Shown here piece after piece: positions 51,544 through 63,449 of a stretch of 64,000 nt of DNA. The notes under the pieces are model-generated. The model worked only from the letters and a program-made list of their open reading frames with translations. It had not been told where the DNA came from and searched no databases. The DNA is from Tremella fuciformis (lineage: Eukaryota > Basidiomycota > Tremellomycetes > Tremellales > Tremellaceae). A program made the position numbers and the translations under genes. The stretch lies in assembly GCA_032768795.1 (NCBI GenBank), contig CP136500.1, positions 62,001 to 126,000 of the forward strand, in the 5' to 3' direction. How positions within the stretch are numbered: position 1 is the first letter of the stretch; each line of letters starts with the position of its first letter.

Positions 51544-52276
51544 ATCCTTGCTCTTGTCGTTCAGCTCACGACTGCATACCAGCGTGGTCCTTCATCTTTG
51601 GCTACTTCTTGGCAAGTGGCGACCACCGAGCCCACGCGATACTTTGGGAAACGCATCCGACCTCTAAATGGACCATCATCAGATGATGGATATTGGACGA
51701 ATATCGATGCAACCAGACGATCGTCCGAGATCAACAAGGTGAAAGCCGGAAGGAGTGATGAGGCCAATGTGATCTATCCTAATTGCCCCGGAGGCAAATG
51801 AGGGGAATGGAATGGCTAGCTTGGCAGTGGGGCCCGTGGGATTGGAGTAGTGGGGTTCCGATGCGGCGGAATCTGTTTGGGCCGAACGTGTATGGACGAC
51901 CAAGTGAGTCCTTCCTTGGCAACTGGGCACGAGGCAGCAGACAAGGTAGATACAGAGTAGCGCTGACAATCAGTGTTCGTCTATACCATCACGCTCATGT
52001 TCGGCATCATCACCATCATCAACATCATTGTCGGTGTCATATCCATCTTCCTCCTGACCAGTTCCTCTCCTATCCATCTTGCACCACCTACCAGCCCTTC
52101 CAGCCTTTTGCTCACAACCCGATCAATCGATAATTTACCCGACTGCCTCAGCCGACCTGTCTTGCCGCCTGTGAACTCGGACAACGCTATTCCGCAATCA
52201 CAACCTATATTCGACGGGCACATGAGAATCGCTCTCGGCGCCGACATGGCCGATACCTCAAGGGCAAGGGGCATAG

Positions 52277-52587
52277 TCTCATCTCACGGCGCCCCCCGTT
52301 CCCCCATCTGCTCTCGTCGCCATCTACGACGGACGGTACGGAGCGCACCGAGAGCAGGAATCAGTCCTCAAAACCGATTCGGAATCGGAACCAGGATCGA
52401 CCTTAACCGATCTCGCCGAGAGGCATTCAGAAACGACATGGTTCCGCCTTGATGGCCTGTACACGTCTATCGTTCGAGCACAATTCGAGGGGACACTCAG
52501 CCAATCGCGACTCGGCGCAGCACAGATGGACAACTCAAAAGCCAACGTTTTCCCAATGTCGGCCGTGTCCTATGGCACCTTGTCCAG
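52277..52587 (+). CDS. Possible host exon, weak
   Basis: An open stretch of about 103 codons between a CATAG acceptor (52276) and a GTCAGT donor, followed by a plausible 108-nt intron (52588-52695, CTAAC branch). It includes ALVAIYDGRYGAHREQES and WFRLDGLYTSIVRAQFEGTL. The AIYDGRYG string resembles the YDGHxG metal-binding motif of PP2C phosphatases with His replaced, but no other PP2C motif is evident. The continuation after the intron is ambiguous. It may be a decayed host gene. Confidence 0.25.
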
Positions 52588-52695
52588 GTCAGTGTTCGAA
52601 GCCATCTCCCCTGTCCATCATCTCGGTCTTTGGCCTCTCCTCGCCTTATCCTCCTCGTCTATCCACGAAGTGTTTGATACTAACCACTGGTGCAG

Positions 52696-55233
52696 ATATT
52701 GCGACAGTGTTTCAAGAACGTGGTCCGGAACATCCTCTTGTCGTCCTTCAAAGCCTCATGTCTCGTCCGCCTCGACCCAGATGGCGGCATCGTCTCCAGT
52801 CCCGTCCTTTGCTGTGCCCGCCTCCTTGAATGTGGAAGCAATCAGAGTGTCATATCAACCCATCATCCAAAACGAAGCACATCGGTCCGAACATGCGTAC
52901 CGGGCAATGTGACGATCGATTGAGGTTTATATCACCTGCGAGTGGTCGACTTCCCTTCTCGAAGCGTCATGTCGATATCCCTCAAATCGGACAGTGACGG
53001 CAAGCTCGGCAACGATCAGATCAAATGGATTTACCCACCGCCCAACTCCAGAACCGAGAAGCCTGTCGTTACGTCAATGATCTCGCCCTTGTCCAAACTC
53101 GGCTCGACATCGGCATCTGCTCAAGCATCTGCACATCGCCTGACAGAGTACGACCAGCTCCCGGTCGTGGGGCAGAAGAGCTCCGGCGGCGCTGCATATC
53201 ACGATGAAGGCCGGTACCGATGCAGATTTGGCATATCTCAGGCTTGGCTAGAATGGTGGAAACATCCCATCAGTCGATGGTATCGACCGCAAGCACTTGC
53301 TGGACGCGGAGCCTCTAGGATCGACGGTGGCTCATCAGACACCTTCAATTCACGACAAGCATCGCCCAAATCCAACGACGATCCATGCAGCAGGGGCCAA
53401 TCATCTCCAGCACGGTAGGCATGATATTCCAATGGACCTGATCGACCAGCTCAAACGTGCTCGGCAGTACTTTGTCCGTGACAGGTCCTGCTGTTCTGGC
53501 TAGACACAAGTCAGTAGTTGGAGTCTGGGATGATTGTAAATGCGACGTGGTACGGCCATGCTCACAAGAATTCGCTTCTCAGGTCTTTTCATCATTGTCG
53601 GTGTGATTGCAAGGACCAGAGATTGTCCTGGAGAACCATCAGCTTGCTCAACGTGCCCAGCATGTGAACTCAGGATCGCCTTTGCACTAGTCAATGGAGG
53701 CCACCGGCATCTTGGCATGTCATAAGCATCCTCGGGCCTTCGTCAGAAAAGCGAACAGGCTTGAGCTTCCATCATGCTTTCACTCTGTGTGGATCGGTCA
53801 AGGGCAGCACATGGACTCACGACTCGCTGTCATGATCATGAATCCCAAAATTGGGCTTGACCAGATAGATGACCGGCTTTTTCTTCCCGTCGTCCACCCT
53901 ACCCGCCCATATGAATCCCGCTTGAAGCCCCTGTCTAGCACTGTGAACGAACGTTCGGCGACACACGTCAAGAACGACGGCATGAGTGATCTGAGCTCAG
54001 CGCGGAAGACCGTGGGTTCCCCATCAGCGGTTCAGCGGTGGCCCTGTCTTTAAGGCATTCACTGCTGCAAAGGTGATGAGCTGTCAGCTGAATTGAGGGT
54101 CACGATCAAGCAGTAGGTACGTGGGGCAACTTATTGCAGGGGCCCGATAGTTCCTTGCATACATGCAAGGGGTGTTGATACCGTCCATAGGCAGATCTTG
54201 GCCTAACAAACGCCCAATGATGCTATCGACATTCCAAGACGCCAAATCCTTCAGGTGGAGCGGGCTTGCACTGCAGATGTGTGTCGGGTACATCGGGCTA
54301 ATTGTTCGTGTGGACGGTATGATCAGAAACCCTCCATCTGTGGTTGCGCCGATCCTGTAGCACAATGACGTACGGACCAAAGAAGCGACATCTTGTCAGC
54401 GTTTCAGACTACTCACAAAAGCTAGCCCGCTATACCAACTTATGTATGAGGAGTCAACTCGTACAGACGTCTGAACCCCGCGCCTTTCGCCACTCATTGC
54501 CAGGGTGACACGACGTGAGAAGCTCGACTAGTCCGGCCCCGGAACCCCATCGATCCGCGAGTAGCTCCTCAAGTCTGTACAGTCTGAAGAGATTTTACTC
54601 TTGCTCGAGGTCCTAATCTTGAGCCTCATGGTCCCCTCCTCCTGTGCTTGTCGATGGACGCACCTCGGTTCAGATCAACCCACTCTGAACCCTCTGCGTA
54701 TGTCGTGTTCGCAATACAACGTATAAATGGTGAAATGGGGTGAGATCACGTGATCTCGCCCCATTTGAGACCTGTAACAGAGAGACAGAACCCCATCTCT
54801 CGTCAGCGTGCCATTGTTCCCTCCACGGGTGTTCAGAGGCTGACCTGTTGCACAGCGGAGGTTGCCAGACAATTGATACATACACTCATCATCTCAATTC
54901 AACATCTCAATGACAGCGGCTCCCCTGTCCAGCTCTTGCGCAAGATCGTCGGTGTGAGAAGACATCCGCGGCCCACTGGGAACAATGACCCCGCCAGATT
55001 TGCATGGGGGATCATGGACAATCTGTTGAACCCAATGGCCTGCCTTTGACGATTCTCCAATCGACCAGACTATGCCATTTCCTCTCTCAGCCAGCAATCA
55101 GGAGCTTGGGAACCTGGTTAAGCAAGACGGAATAGACGTGTTTGACCCTTGCTTCCCAAGAAGAGCACGTCAGGGTTATCTGCTCTGGTTGTTGCACGGA
55201 GCCCCCTTCTGTCTGTCTGAACATGATTCATGC
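52696..55233. other. Unassigned stretch, no supported gene
   Basis: Several frames of 60-160 codons on both strands, none recognisable and none with consistent splice structure. No repeats shared with the rest of the window except the palindrome at 54733-54766. Confidence 0.5.
54733..54766. repeat. 34-bp near-perfect palindrome centred on CACGTG
   Basis: AAATGGGGTGAGATCAC is followed directly by GTGATCTCGCCCCATTT: 17-bp arms with one mismatch and no spacer, centred on an E-box. It may be a protein-binding dyad or the tip of a fold-back element. Confidence 0.9.
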
Positions 55234-55460
55234 ATTGGAATTAGGAGAATACGCTCACATCTCTGAGTAACCTTGACAAGGCTCGACGAACCTCGACAAC
55301 TTTACCAAGCCTTGACGAGGCAACAGCGTGCCACGAGCTCAACTCGGTAAAACTCCGCTCATAACGCCGTCTCTTGACGACCTTGTAGAATGTCGCCCCC
55401 CGTTGCTCCTCATCACTCATTGCAAGTGCTAAGCGGGCAACAGGTCTTCAACGGAAAGAA
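55234..55460 (+). repeat. Copia LTR relic (C1 type)
   Basis: Shares ACGCTCACAT, the dyad cluster in mutated form, CCGCTCATAACGCCG, GACGACCTTGTAGAATG and GCAAGTGCTAAGCGGGCAAC with 46583-46851. Boundaries are approximate. Confidence 0.75.
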
Positions 55461-55531
55461 TCACCCAGGCTTGCCGAGCTTAGCCTCCTCAACAAACCGG
55501 TTGGCAACTTCTCAGTGTCACTCACCAATCC

Positions 55532-56040
55532 TGTCACGCCTGCGGGTAGTCTGCGGTAGCGAGAGGTCTGCCTTGGGTACTGAAGGGGTTTAGTCTCTGG
55601 CTCGTAGAGCTTGATGACTGCCTTAGGTACTGAGGTGACTGAAGTGTTGGGTTAAGACCAACTGAGTGACTTTGTGTGAAGAGAAGACACAAGATCCATT
55701 GCTGAAGAAGAAGGGGGGAAGGGCCAGATGAGGCCTCCTTTTATACCCTTCACATCTAAAAGGTAGGACTAATTAAAGAGGGGTCGTGAGGGATTTACTG
55801 ACCAATCAGATAAATGCCTCACTTAGACCACCGTGGGAAACTACAAGCTAGCCAATAGGAAAAATGCCTCAAAGGTGGAGGCTGACTAAGCTCTTTGAAC
55901 TAGCCAATAGGAAAAATGCCTCAGAGGTGGAGGCTTACTAAGCAAGGTGGAGGCTGACTAATCAACTGATAAATGTTCTCCAAATAACACATCATTCCAT
56001 GAGTCATGTGTTCTCCTTTTCCTTATCACGAGTCATGACA
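55532..56040 (-). repeat. LTR-like repeat L7 with internal duplication
   Basis: TGTCACGCCTGC..GAGTCATGACA, about 509 bp. A minus-strand GGGTATAAAAGG box at about 55738-55750 and an imperfect 52-bp tandem duplication (CTAGCCAATAGGAAAAATGC twice, 55850-55955). No other copy in the window and no matching flanks, so the call rests on termini and promoter-like structure. Confidence 0.5.
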
Positions 56041-56573
56041 GAAGGGAGTAAGTCCCATGCAACTCAATTGCGAGAGTACTGGAGTTCTACGAGAGTCCAG
56101 CGAGCCTTATGTATCCTACGGCGTCTCTTGTCGTCTCTGCAATTCTGTCTTTGCGAGCTTGGCAAGCCCTTTGTCCATCTACGTCAAGCTCATTGTCCGT
56201 CTGTCTCCTATTGTCGGCTTTGCAGGATGCGGCGAGGCTGCTGAGTAAGCGTCTAGGATCCCTATTGTTGCTCGACGGTGTGGAGAGCGAGCACGGCGAG
56301 CATCAACAAGCTCCTTGTCGCTGGCAAGGGCTATGGTGACTTGTGAGACAAGGCGGCTCCCTTGGTGCGACGGATGCGGTAGGTTGGTCTCGGCAAGTGA
56401 TGGCAAGCCTTGGCGAGCGCTAACAAGTGAGACCAATGTTTGGTCTGACGGATGCGGTAATTCCGCGTAGTCGCTCTTTGACAAGTTGGGGCGAGCTTCG
56501 GCAAGCGCCGACGAGTGATTGACTCACGTGTCTTTGGCTCAATCTTGCTGCTGCTTTGGTGTCATTTGTGACA
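56041..56573 (-). repeat. Truncated L3 LTR
   Basis: Corresponds to the right-hand 530 bp of 17219-17933 (TAAGTCCCATGCAACTCAATTGCGAG..TTTGTGACA). The left part is missing at the junction with L7. Confidence 0.82.
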
Positions 56574-56589
56574 ACGGGTTGGGGTTTCA

Positions 56590-57594
56590 AGGGGCAAGGC
56601 GGTGTAAACAAGTCGAGGCGTGCGGGCAGGGGATATATATATAGTGAGACCTGTACCCAGTGACCTGTTTTAGATCCAACTAAAGCTCACTAAATTCAAT
56701 CTATCGATTTGCATTGCCAACTATCAACGACCAACTATCAACAACTATTTGTAACAGATAGTAACAAAGAAGAATAGAATGGAACCAAGTTGAGCAAGGA
56801 GCGATCAAAACTCACTTCACTTATCTATTTCTTGTCACTGGTACGGTCGATTCTCTAAGTAGACGTTCTATCTAGAGGACTAGTTAACTAGATTGCTGAG
56901 GAACTTTCTCTGCGATGTTTCTCCTTAAGTATCCATCTCCCCTCTTTCGTTCTCTCATCTTCCATGGATCGTTCCATTGTTCTCCTCGTTGCTTCTATTT
57001 GTTCCCAATAGTTGCTCTGATTGTCTCTCTTCTCTTCTATCGTCTTCTCTCTGCGCTGGCTCGCATGTAATCTCTTTGGGTGCCCGTTGTTGCTGTTATC
57101 GTCCTTGGTCTCCGTCACATAGCCCTGACTGTGAAATAACTCCATCCTCCGTTATTGTGAACCTGACTCCTCTCCTCTCCTTGCGTTCCTGTCTTGGCTT
57201 GGCCAATTGAAGACTGAAATGCATCATTCCGTCGTTCTCCTTGGTGAACCGGATGCTTCCAGTGTTTTCAGGAGTTATTTGTCGCTATTTGTGACTATTG
57301 GTGACTGTTGCGTTGTGTTCATGTTTCTTGATTTGTAGGATCCTTTCGGTTGGAAGCTGTCTCGTGGTAGTCTTGTAGTCAGGATGCCGTGTCGGTTTCC
57401 TGACATATATGTAGGATGCACAGCCCTTTGTCGTTCTTGAGCCCTCCTGTATTGAGTCTCATGGATAGAGCTTGACGGCGCGGCCGTATTTATTGGTGAC
57501 CCAAGAGCTGTAGGAGACACCTCTTTGGGATCAGTGATAAGAAGATAGGTTCTGTGAACGGGACTTCAATGGACAAACAACCAGCCCTGTGACA
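56590..57594 (+). repeat. L4 LTR relic split by L6
   Basis: 57420-57594 matches the end of the E 3' LTR (TATTGAGTCTCATGGATAGA, GCTGTAGGAGACACCT, CCAGCCCTGTGACA), and 56590-56644 matches its TATA side. The L6 LTR lies between them. Confidence 0.65.
56645..57405 (+). repeat. LTR family L6, copy 2
   Basis: About 761 bp, TGAGACCTG..TTCCTGACA, aligning with the L6 copy at 11933-13332. Flanks TATAG and TATAT differ at one base, a probable aged duplication. 57595-58214 is AT-rich and shows no gene. Confidence 0.65.
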
Positions 57595-58214
57595 TCTACC
57601 TATATAAATTTGTTCAATTTCATTTGATGTTTGATGATAGGAAATGATGTTTCAGAACATGCACCCTGTACATGTGCTACTGTACAAGTACATGGATGAA
57701 GCACTAGTACAATGGTTTGTGCGACAAGTGGGAACAGTGATAAAAACAAAGTGGGATTCAACCACTGATTCTGTGACATTGTGCCTTTCAGGATGGGCAG
57801 CCTCAGTTAAGCAAGTAACAACAAGAATTGATCTTTGGAGAGGGTTTAGATATATACCTTTTCGCTCCATAGAGCCTTGTCACTTGGCAACAACATGTAA
57901 TTGAACAAGGCCCGCCATGGTCTCATTGTTCTTCCCGTTCTATTGCGCACAATGACAATATGACCTCAAACGTTTGCGCCAATTCTCATTAAAAGATAGT
58001 GTTGCCTTGATTTTATGTTCTCTTGGCATATGTTACAGCTGAGTGTTGTATATGTTGATGAAGAAGGCGATGCCTTTCATCATGTGTGCTTTGAGGTGTA
58101 ATCGGATGCCGGATATGGCTGGTGCCATTTTATGTTGTGATCATTGGCATGCAATAGGCATGTGCTGGTGTTATTGAACAAGCACGTATGGCAAGCATGT
58201 AAAAACAGGCAAAA

Positions 58215-59488
58215 AGACCTAGAAGATGTAGCCTGTGGTCGATCTCCTTGTGTCTAGATCGCCTCCCCAGTCTGCATCTGTGTAGCCAGCCCAGAGCAAT
58301 TCTGTTGGAATTTTCTTTGTTGAAGGTCAAACAAAGGTCTGTGGTGCCTCTGATGTACAGAAGTAAATGTTTGCCGCTTTCCAGTGCTCTGTCTTGTTTT
58401 TGAATATATATCTTGATAGCAGAGAAGCTGGAAAAGCAATATCTGGTCTTGTTACTTTTGAGGCATAAAGAGTGGCTCCCACTGCCTGGTCATATGGGTA
58501 ATGCTTTGCCTCTTCAAATTCGGTGTGTGTGGCCGGAATGGGGCAAAAACTGGTAGGCAGACAAATCCTGGCTGGATTGCAGTCAATCATACCAAACCGG
58601 TCCAAAATCGGCTCCAGGTAATGTTCTTGACTCATGAAGAGCTTGTTTTGAGTCCGATCTCGATATCGTGCCCCCCTTGCTGCGGTATGGCCGGAGCAGC
58701 AGCACGGCGTTCTGCGGCAATTTGGCAATGATGATCTCTTTCAATCAAATTTGAAAATTGTAAATTTTGATTGGCAACTTTTTGAAAGAATCGCTCAACC
58801 TCCTGCATTCCCTGTTTTGGGGCTTGTAGAGGCACATGTCGACTATGATTCTGCAGAAGAACATAATTATCGGACTCGGTTTGGGGCCGTGAACCTTCAA
58901 ATGTTATTTCCGGAATTTCAATTTGCTCTGAATTGAATTCTTTGTTTGCAAGAATATCCACTTGGCTGATTGTGATGCTGCCGGTCTGTTTTGAGTATAT
59001 CCGGTAGTTTTTTGTTGCTTCCTGATACCCCACAAGGATCCCCTCTTGGTATCTTAGTGCAAGCTTATTTTTCTCTGTATGATTTTGGGAAAATGATTTG
59101 CAGCCCAGTGGTTGTAGTTTTGGAAGCTGACAATCTCGATTTTGCCACTTGTTCTGAGGTGATTCCTGCTTTGGGACACAGGGAGTGCGATTTCAAGTGT
59201 AGGCTATATAATTTGCCCCTTCAGCCGAAACATTCTGAGGTAGACCGGAATGAACAAGCACAGTTCCGATTCCATTGAGGATTGTGAAGTGAAGTGCAAT
59301 CGCTCAACTCGGCCATTCCGAGTGTGCGCATCTGGTGGGACTTGAATATACTGAATTACGTGATTCCTCATGAATCCCTTCCACTCATATGAGGAGAATT
59401 CACCACCATTGTCGGATCTGATTGTTTTGACTTTGGTAGCCAATTGCCTTATCTGGTTCTCAAGAATCCAGCAAGGAACAATGATCAC
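58215..59488 (-). pseudogene. Copia relic C3: integrase, linker and RNase H, internal deletion
   Basis: Minus strand. 59488-59204 encodes an integrase core piece (VKTIRSDNGGEFSSYEWKGF, NGRVERLHF). 59033-58660 encodes the post-integrase linker (MGYQEATKNYRIYSKQTGSI .. IPQQGG). The frame then jumps to DRTQNKLFMSQEHYLEPILD and RNase H (VTRPDIAFPASLLSRYI, mutated ADADWGG region at 58260). The reverse transcriptase core between IPQQGG and DRTQNK is deleted relative to 60530-62239. Several frame breaks. Confidence 0.85.
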
Positions 59489-60363
59489 TCACGCGATGAC
59501 AGAACGACCGGACAGAGACTGAGGGGCACTGTTACTTTGGGTAATGCCCCGTTTGAGCATGCAGAACCATGCTTTTGAGCACACTGCAATTCGCAGGTGA
59601 TATCGAGTGTGCGAGGGTATTCCTTCGTTCAAGATACAAGCATACCGTGTGTAGCTAATGAACTGTGAAAGCGCGGTCAGTACCAGGCAGCACCATGCAT
59701 GTCATCACACCAATTGTGCTTATCACATTATACGGTCAAAGCCGAGCGCTTATTACGCGATTTCCAGTAGTTGCATATTTTCTCGATGACCGCAGCCTTT
59801 TTGCATGAGCGAAATCTACGGATGAAGCGGTGCGTCGCTGGCAGTATGCACGTATTTTTGGCTGATTTTTCCTGTCACAATTGAGTGATCTGCGGTGGAA
59901 TTGACGTTGCTCAGCCAGAGACTACGGGTGTTGACGACAAATTTTCCCATTTCCCAAAGAGCCAATCCTTTTTCGGTCCACCTGCCTGTCAAGCGCGTTC
60001 CTTTTTTGGGATACATGGAGCCCGCCGATGCACCTTCATTGAGAATGATACTCATTCCAGGGGGTTGATACCACATGTATGTGGATTCTTAGTCATTCAA
60101 CGAGCATGTTGCGACTGCATCTTCCTCTGTTACCTCGACGCTCTTTCACTACGCACATTCTCTGGCCTGCAAATCGCGATCTAAATCAGTGCAGTGTGCC
60201 CAGACCATGCCGCTGCCATAGTGACTGTCTCGGGATGCCCGTCTTCAGTAGGTAGGTCGAGGTGGGTGAGTCGCTCTGCATTATGTGGCACAAGTCTCGT
60301 CAAGGGAGAGCGCAAGATGGTCCCTGCATCGAGAGGCGAACACAAGAGCGGCGAGGTAGAAGC
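59489..60363. other. Unassigned, no gene seen
   Basis: No convincing frame, repeat or element terminus was recognised between the two Copia remnants. Confidence 0.55.
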
Positions 60364-60529
60364 GACAATTGTCGGATGGATAAGAAATGCATAGAGACAG
60401 TTCCCTGCTCACAGAGCAGGAAAAGCGAAGCTACAAGAGTTTTCTTATGTAATAGGAAAGGTATAAAGCGATGTGGCAGTGTGGCAGTGTGGCACAGATC
60501 AGTATTGCTCACAATTCTGACACTCCCAC
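60364..60529 (-). repeat. Inverted repeat arm, left (Copia LTR-like)
   Basis: About 165 bp, sharing GTCGGATG, GTTCCCTGCTCA, AGAGCAGGAAAAGCGA, CTTATGTAATAGGAAAGG and GTGGCACAGATCAG with the complement of 62226-62398. It lies just beyond the RNase H stop, where a 3' LTR would be. Confidence 0.8.
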
Positions 60530-62239
60530 TCAATCTGATCTTTGCTGAACTCCAAGTAACTCCCTCAGCCTGTTGAATACCTCTGCTGGGAGCGCCTTGG
60601 TGAGGAGATCTGCCATGTTCTCAGCTGATGGGACATGTGATAGGGTCACTGTGTTGTCCTCCACCTTCTCCCTGACAAATTTGTGTCTCATGTCAATGTG
60701 CTTTGACTTGTCATGGTTGACTGGGTTCTTTGACAAGGCAATTGCTCCATTGTTGTCGTTTAGAATTGGCAATGGCTGTTCCAATTCAAGCTGGAGATCA
60801 CTGAGAAGTTGCCTGAGCCAAATGGCTTGCCTGGTTGCTTCAGAAGAGGCCATGAGCTCTGCTTCTGTGGTAGAAAGCGCCACTGTATTTTGTCGCCGAC
60901 TTTTCCAGGCCACAACTCCACCATAGACTTTGAAGATGTAGCCTGTGGTTGATCTCCTGGTGTCTAGATCGCCTCCCCAGTCTGCATCTGCATAGCCCAG
61001 AGCAATTCTGTTTGAGTTCTCTTTGTTGAAGGTCAAACAAAGGTCTGTGGTGCCTCTGATATACCGAAGCAGATGTTTGGCCGCTTTCCAGTGCTCTGTG
61101 TTGTACTTGGAAATATATCTTGACAGCAGAGAGGCTGGAAAGGCAAGATCCGGTCTTGTGATTGTTGAGGCATAGAGAATGGCTCCCACTGCTTGGGCAT
61201 ATGGGTAATGCTTTGCCTCCTCAAACTCGGTATCTGTGGCTGGAATGGGGCGAAAATTGGTAGGCAGAGGAGTTCTGGCTGGGTTGCAGTCACTCATACC
61301 AAACCGGTCCAAAATTGACTCCAAATAATGTTCTTGACTCATGAACAGCTTGTTTTGAGTCCGATCTCGATGAATATTGAAGCCTAGGAAATAGGAAACC
61401 GGCCCTGAGTCCTTACACTCAAATTCTGAGTTGAGAGCGCTTTTGAAAGCGTCCAAATACTTTCTGTTGTTGCAAGCAATCAACTGATCATCCACATGAA
61501 CTGAGAGCATGAGGAAATTGCCATTTTCGAATTTGTAGTAAAGGCAGGGGTCTGCAGAGGTTGGTTTGAGGCCTTGAGACCGGAGCCAATGATCTAGAGC
61601 TTTGTTGAAACATCTAGGAGACTGCTTGAGACCATAGAGCGATTTTCTGAGTCGCAAAACTTTGCCCGCAGGAATGTTGGAGCCTTCTGGTGGTTCCATA
61701 TATATTTCCTCTTCCAAATCGCCATTGAGGAAGGCTGCAATGATGTCTACTTGGTCACACTCCATGTTGAAGTGATTGACCAAGGCCAGGAAGACTCTGA
61801 TGGTGTCCTTGTGCGCAACAGAGGCAAATAACTCGTTGAAATCGAGACCTTCAATTTGTGAATAGCCCTTGGCAACAAATCTGGCCTTGTAGGTTGAAGG
61901 TTTACCGGTTTCACCATCGATCTTTCTGGTGTAGACCCATTTTCCTTTGAGGACTCTTTGATTTGAGCGATCCACAACCGCCCAAACTCGATATTTGTCC
62001 ATTTTGGCAAGCTCAGAATCCATGCTGGATTTCCAGTGCTCCCACTCGCCAGAATTGCGCGCTTGCAAGTATGTTTGCGGTATATTTGTTGCAAGCATAG
62101 CACAGGCAACATTTGCAGCTTGAATTTCGTTCTCAAATTCCTCATCATCTCGCAAATTCAGCTCATCTGATGAGTCTGAGTCGCTTGAATTATCGCCATT
62201 ATGCCCCCCTTGCTGCGGTATCGGTGGTGCAGCAGAAGC
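60530..62239 (-). CDS. Copia C4 reverse transcriptase and RNase H, 5'-truncated
   Basis: About 570 element-derived residues without a stop. A post-integrase linker (PPIPQQGGHNGDNSSDSDSS) leads into the reverse transcriptase (KGKWVYTRKIDGETGKPSTY, KARFVAKGYSQIEGLDFNEL, catalytic LSVHVDDQLIACN) and a complete RNase H (GYADADWGGDLDTRRSTTGY, KSRRQNTVALSTTEAELMAS, NDNNGAIALSKNP, SKHIDMRHKFVREKV). Gag, protease and integrase are missing: the frame enters directly from the inverted arm 62226-62398, which contributes about 16 unrelated N-terminal codons. It is an open but incomplete polyprotein. Confidence 0.9.
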   Translation of the reverse strand, partial: ASAAPPIPQQGGHNGDNSSDSDSSDELNLRDDEEFENEIQAANVACAMLATNIPQTYLQARNSGEWEHWKSSMDSELAKMDKYRVWAVVDRSNQRVLKGKWVYTRKIDGETGKPSTYKARFVAKGYSQIEGLDFNELFASVAHKDTIRVFLALVNHFNMECDQVDIIAAFLNGDLEEEIYMEPPEGSNIPAGKVLRLRKSLYGLKQSPRCFNKALDHWLRSQGLKPTSADPCLYYKFENGNFLMLSVHVDDQLIACNNRKYLDAFKSALNSEFECKDSGPVSYFLGFNIHRDRTQNKLFMSQEHYLESILDRFGMSDCNPARTPLPTNFRPIPATDTEFEEAKHYPYAQAVGAILYASTITRPDLAFPASLLSRYISKYNTEHWKAAKHLLRYIRGTTDLCLTFNKENSNRIALGYADADWGGDLDTRRSTTGYIFKVYGGVVAWKSRRQNTVALSTTEAELMASSEATRQAIWLRQLLSDLQLELEQPLPILNDNNGAIALSKNPVNHDKSKHIDMRHKFVREKVEDNTVTLSHVPSAENMADLLTKALPAEVFNRLRELLGVQQRSD

Positions 62240-62398
62240 GCGGCGTGTCGGAATTGTGAGCAATCCTGATCTGTGCCACACTGCCACACTGCAACATCGC
62301 TTCTAGCCCTTTCCTATTACATAAGGAAACTCTATAGCGTCGCTTTTCCTGCTCTCTGAGCAGGGAACATGTCTTATGCACTTCATATCATCCGACAG
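62226..62398 (+). repeat. Inverted repeat arm, right (Copia LTR-like)
   Basis: The reverse complement of 60364-60529 with about 15% change. It abuts the middle of the polyprotein (post-integrase linker), which is not where an LTR belongs. 62399-62989 shows no supported gene. Confidence 0.8.
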
Positions 62399-62989
62399 GT
62401 TATGAGCCTGAATCGCATCCGATTCGCCTGCCGACAAGTGACCCAATAGAGCTCGACGCGCTCTTTCACGAGGTACCCTCGGATTTTCGGTAGCTTCAGC
62501 GGTTCACCCGCAATCGCCTTTGCCAAATACTCGGTTTCCGGCTACCCTCCTCCCTACCTACCATCTCTGTCGCTTCACCTACAAGCGCCAGAAGAACACA
62601 GCACTTTCTCTACAGTGCGAACACACGTCTTACGGCCCCTGAAGAGTCCAGCACTCACAGAAGGCCGGGATAACGGACGTTCACAACTTCAACAATTTCT
62701 CGCGATCTAGCCACCCGATCGATCTCTCCGTTTTACACAGCACCGTCTGTTGTTGGATCCATCGTCACGGTAAAGCACAGCCCGGCAGCTAGTACCGTTC
62801 CCGAGATATCGATTTATCAATTTCGGCAAACTGCAAATTTGGAGTTGAGTCTTCCAACACCAGGAAATCGATTTCTCGCCCATTACTCCACCGATCCGCC
62901 TGCCGTTCCCACACAACATAGGGGCCACTACAGGCTATATTTCAGCACCGGCAGAGCACAATCGGCCGACTTGTTCTCGAGTAATTCCA

Positions 62990-63449
62990 TCATTCCTGAA
63001 ATCGGATTTCCGATTTCTCAACATCATTGCTTCTGCCCTATCGCTGGGCGAAATCGCGGCCTGCTGGGCTTGGCAGGTGAAGGCAAACGTCCTGGCCGGT
63101 CTAGGTTACACCGAGGGAGTTCAAGCAAATCCGGACCTGGCTCTGCAGAAATCAAACCTTGGGCCGATTCCCAGGCTTGGTGGAGCACCCAGGAGGTCGT
63201 ACACCGTTCCGGTGGCCGCAGAATCCAGTGAAACCTGGTGGGCAGCCTCTGAGCCTTCTGGCAATTCAAGCTGCTCTCGCTTTCAGCTGAGTCTCTCTGA
63301 GAGTCTCATTCAAACTTTTGCGATTGCAGCTGACACCCGGATATTTAAAATCTCTCCTTTGCACACAATATACTTCGCAACGGCCTCTATCATCCCTATC
63401 AACAAAACCGAATTTGATCGAGCCGTTCTTGAGAAATAATTTTTTGGAA
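62990..63449 (+). other. Copia C5 leader, shared with C2
   Basis: About 420 bp aligns with 32640-33057 (GCCTGCTGGGCTTGGCAGGT, GGTGGCCGCAGAATCCAGTG, GCTGCTCTCGCTTTCAGCTG), ending just before the Gag ATG at 63450. It is probably the LTR end plus leader, but its left boundary cannot be set because no second LTR is visible. Confidence 0.6.

Noticed and set aside
51561..51969. Frames of 60-96 codons right of the MITE
   Set aside because: Overlapping frames on both strands, none with motifs or intron signals.
54084..54380. 98-codon minus-strand frame
   Set aside because: No recognisable similarity, no splice partners and no codon bias compared with shadow frames.
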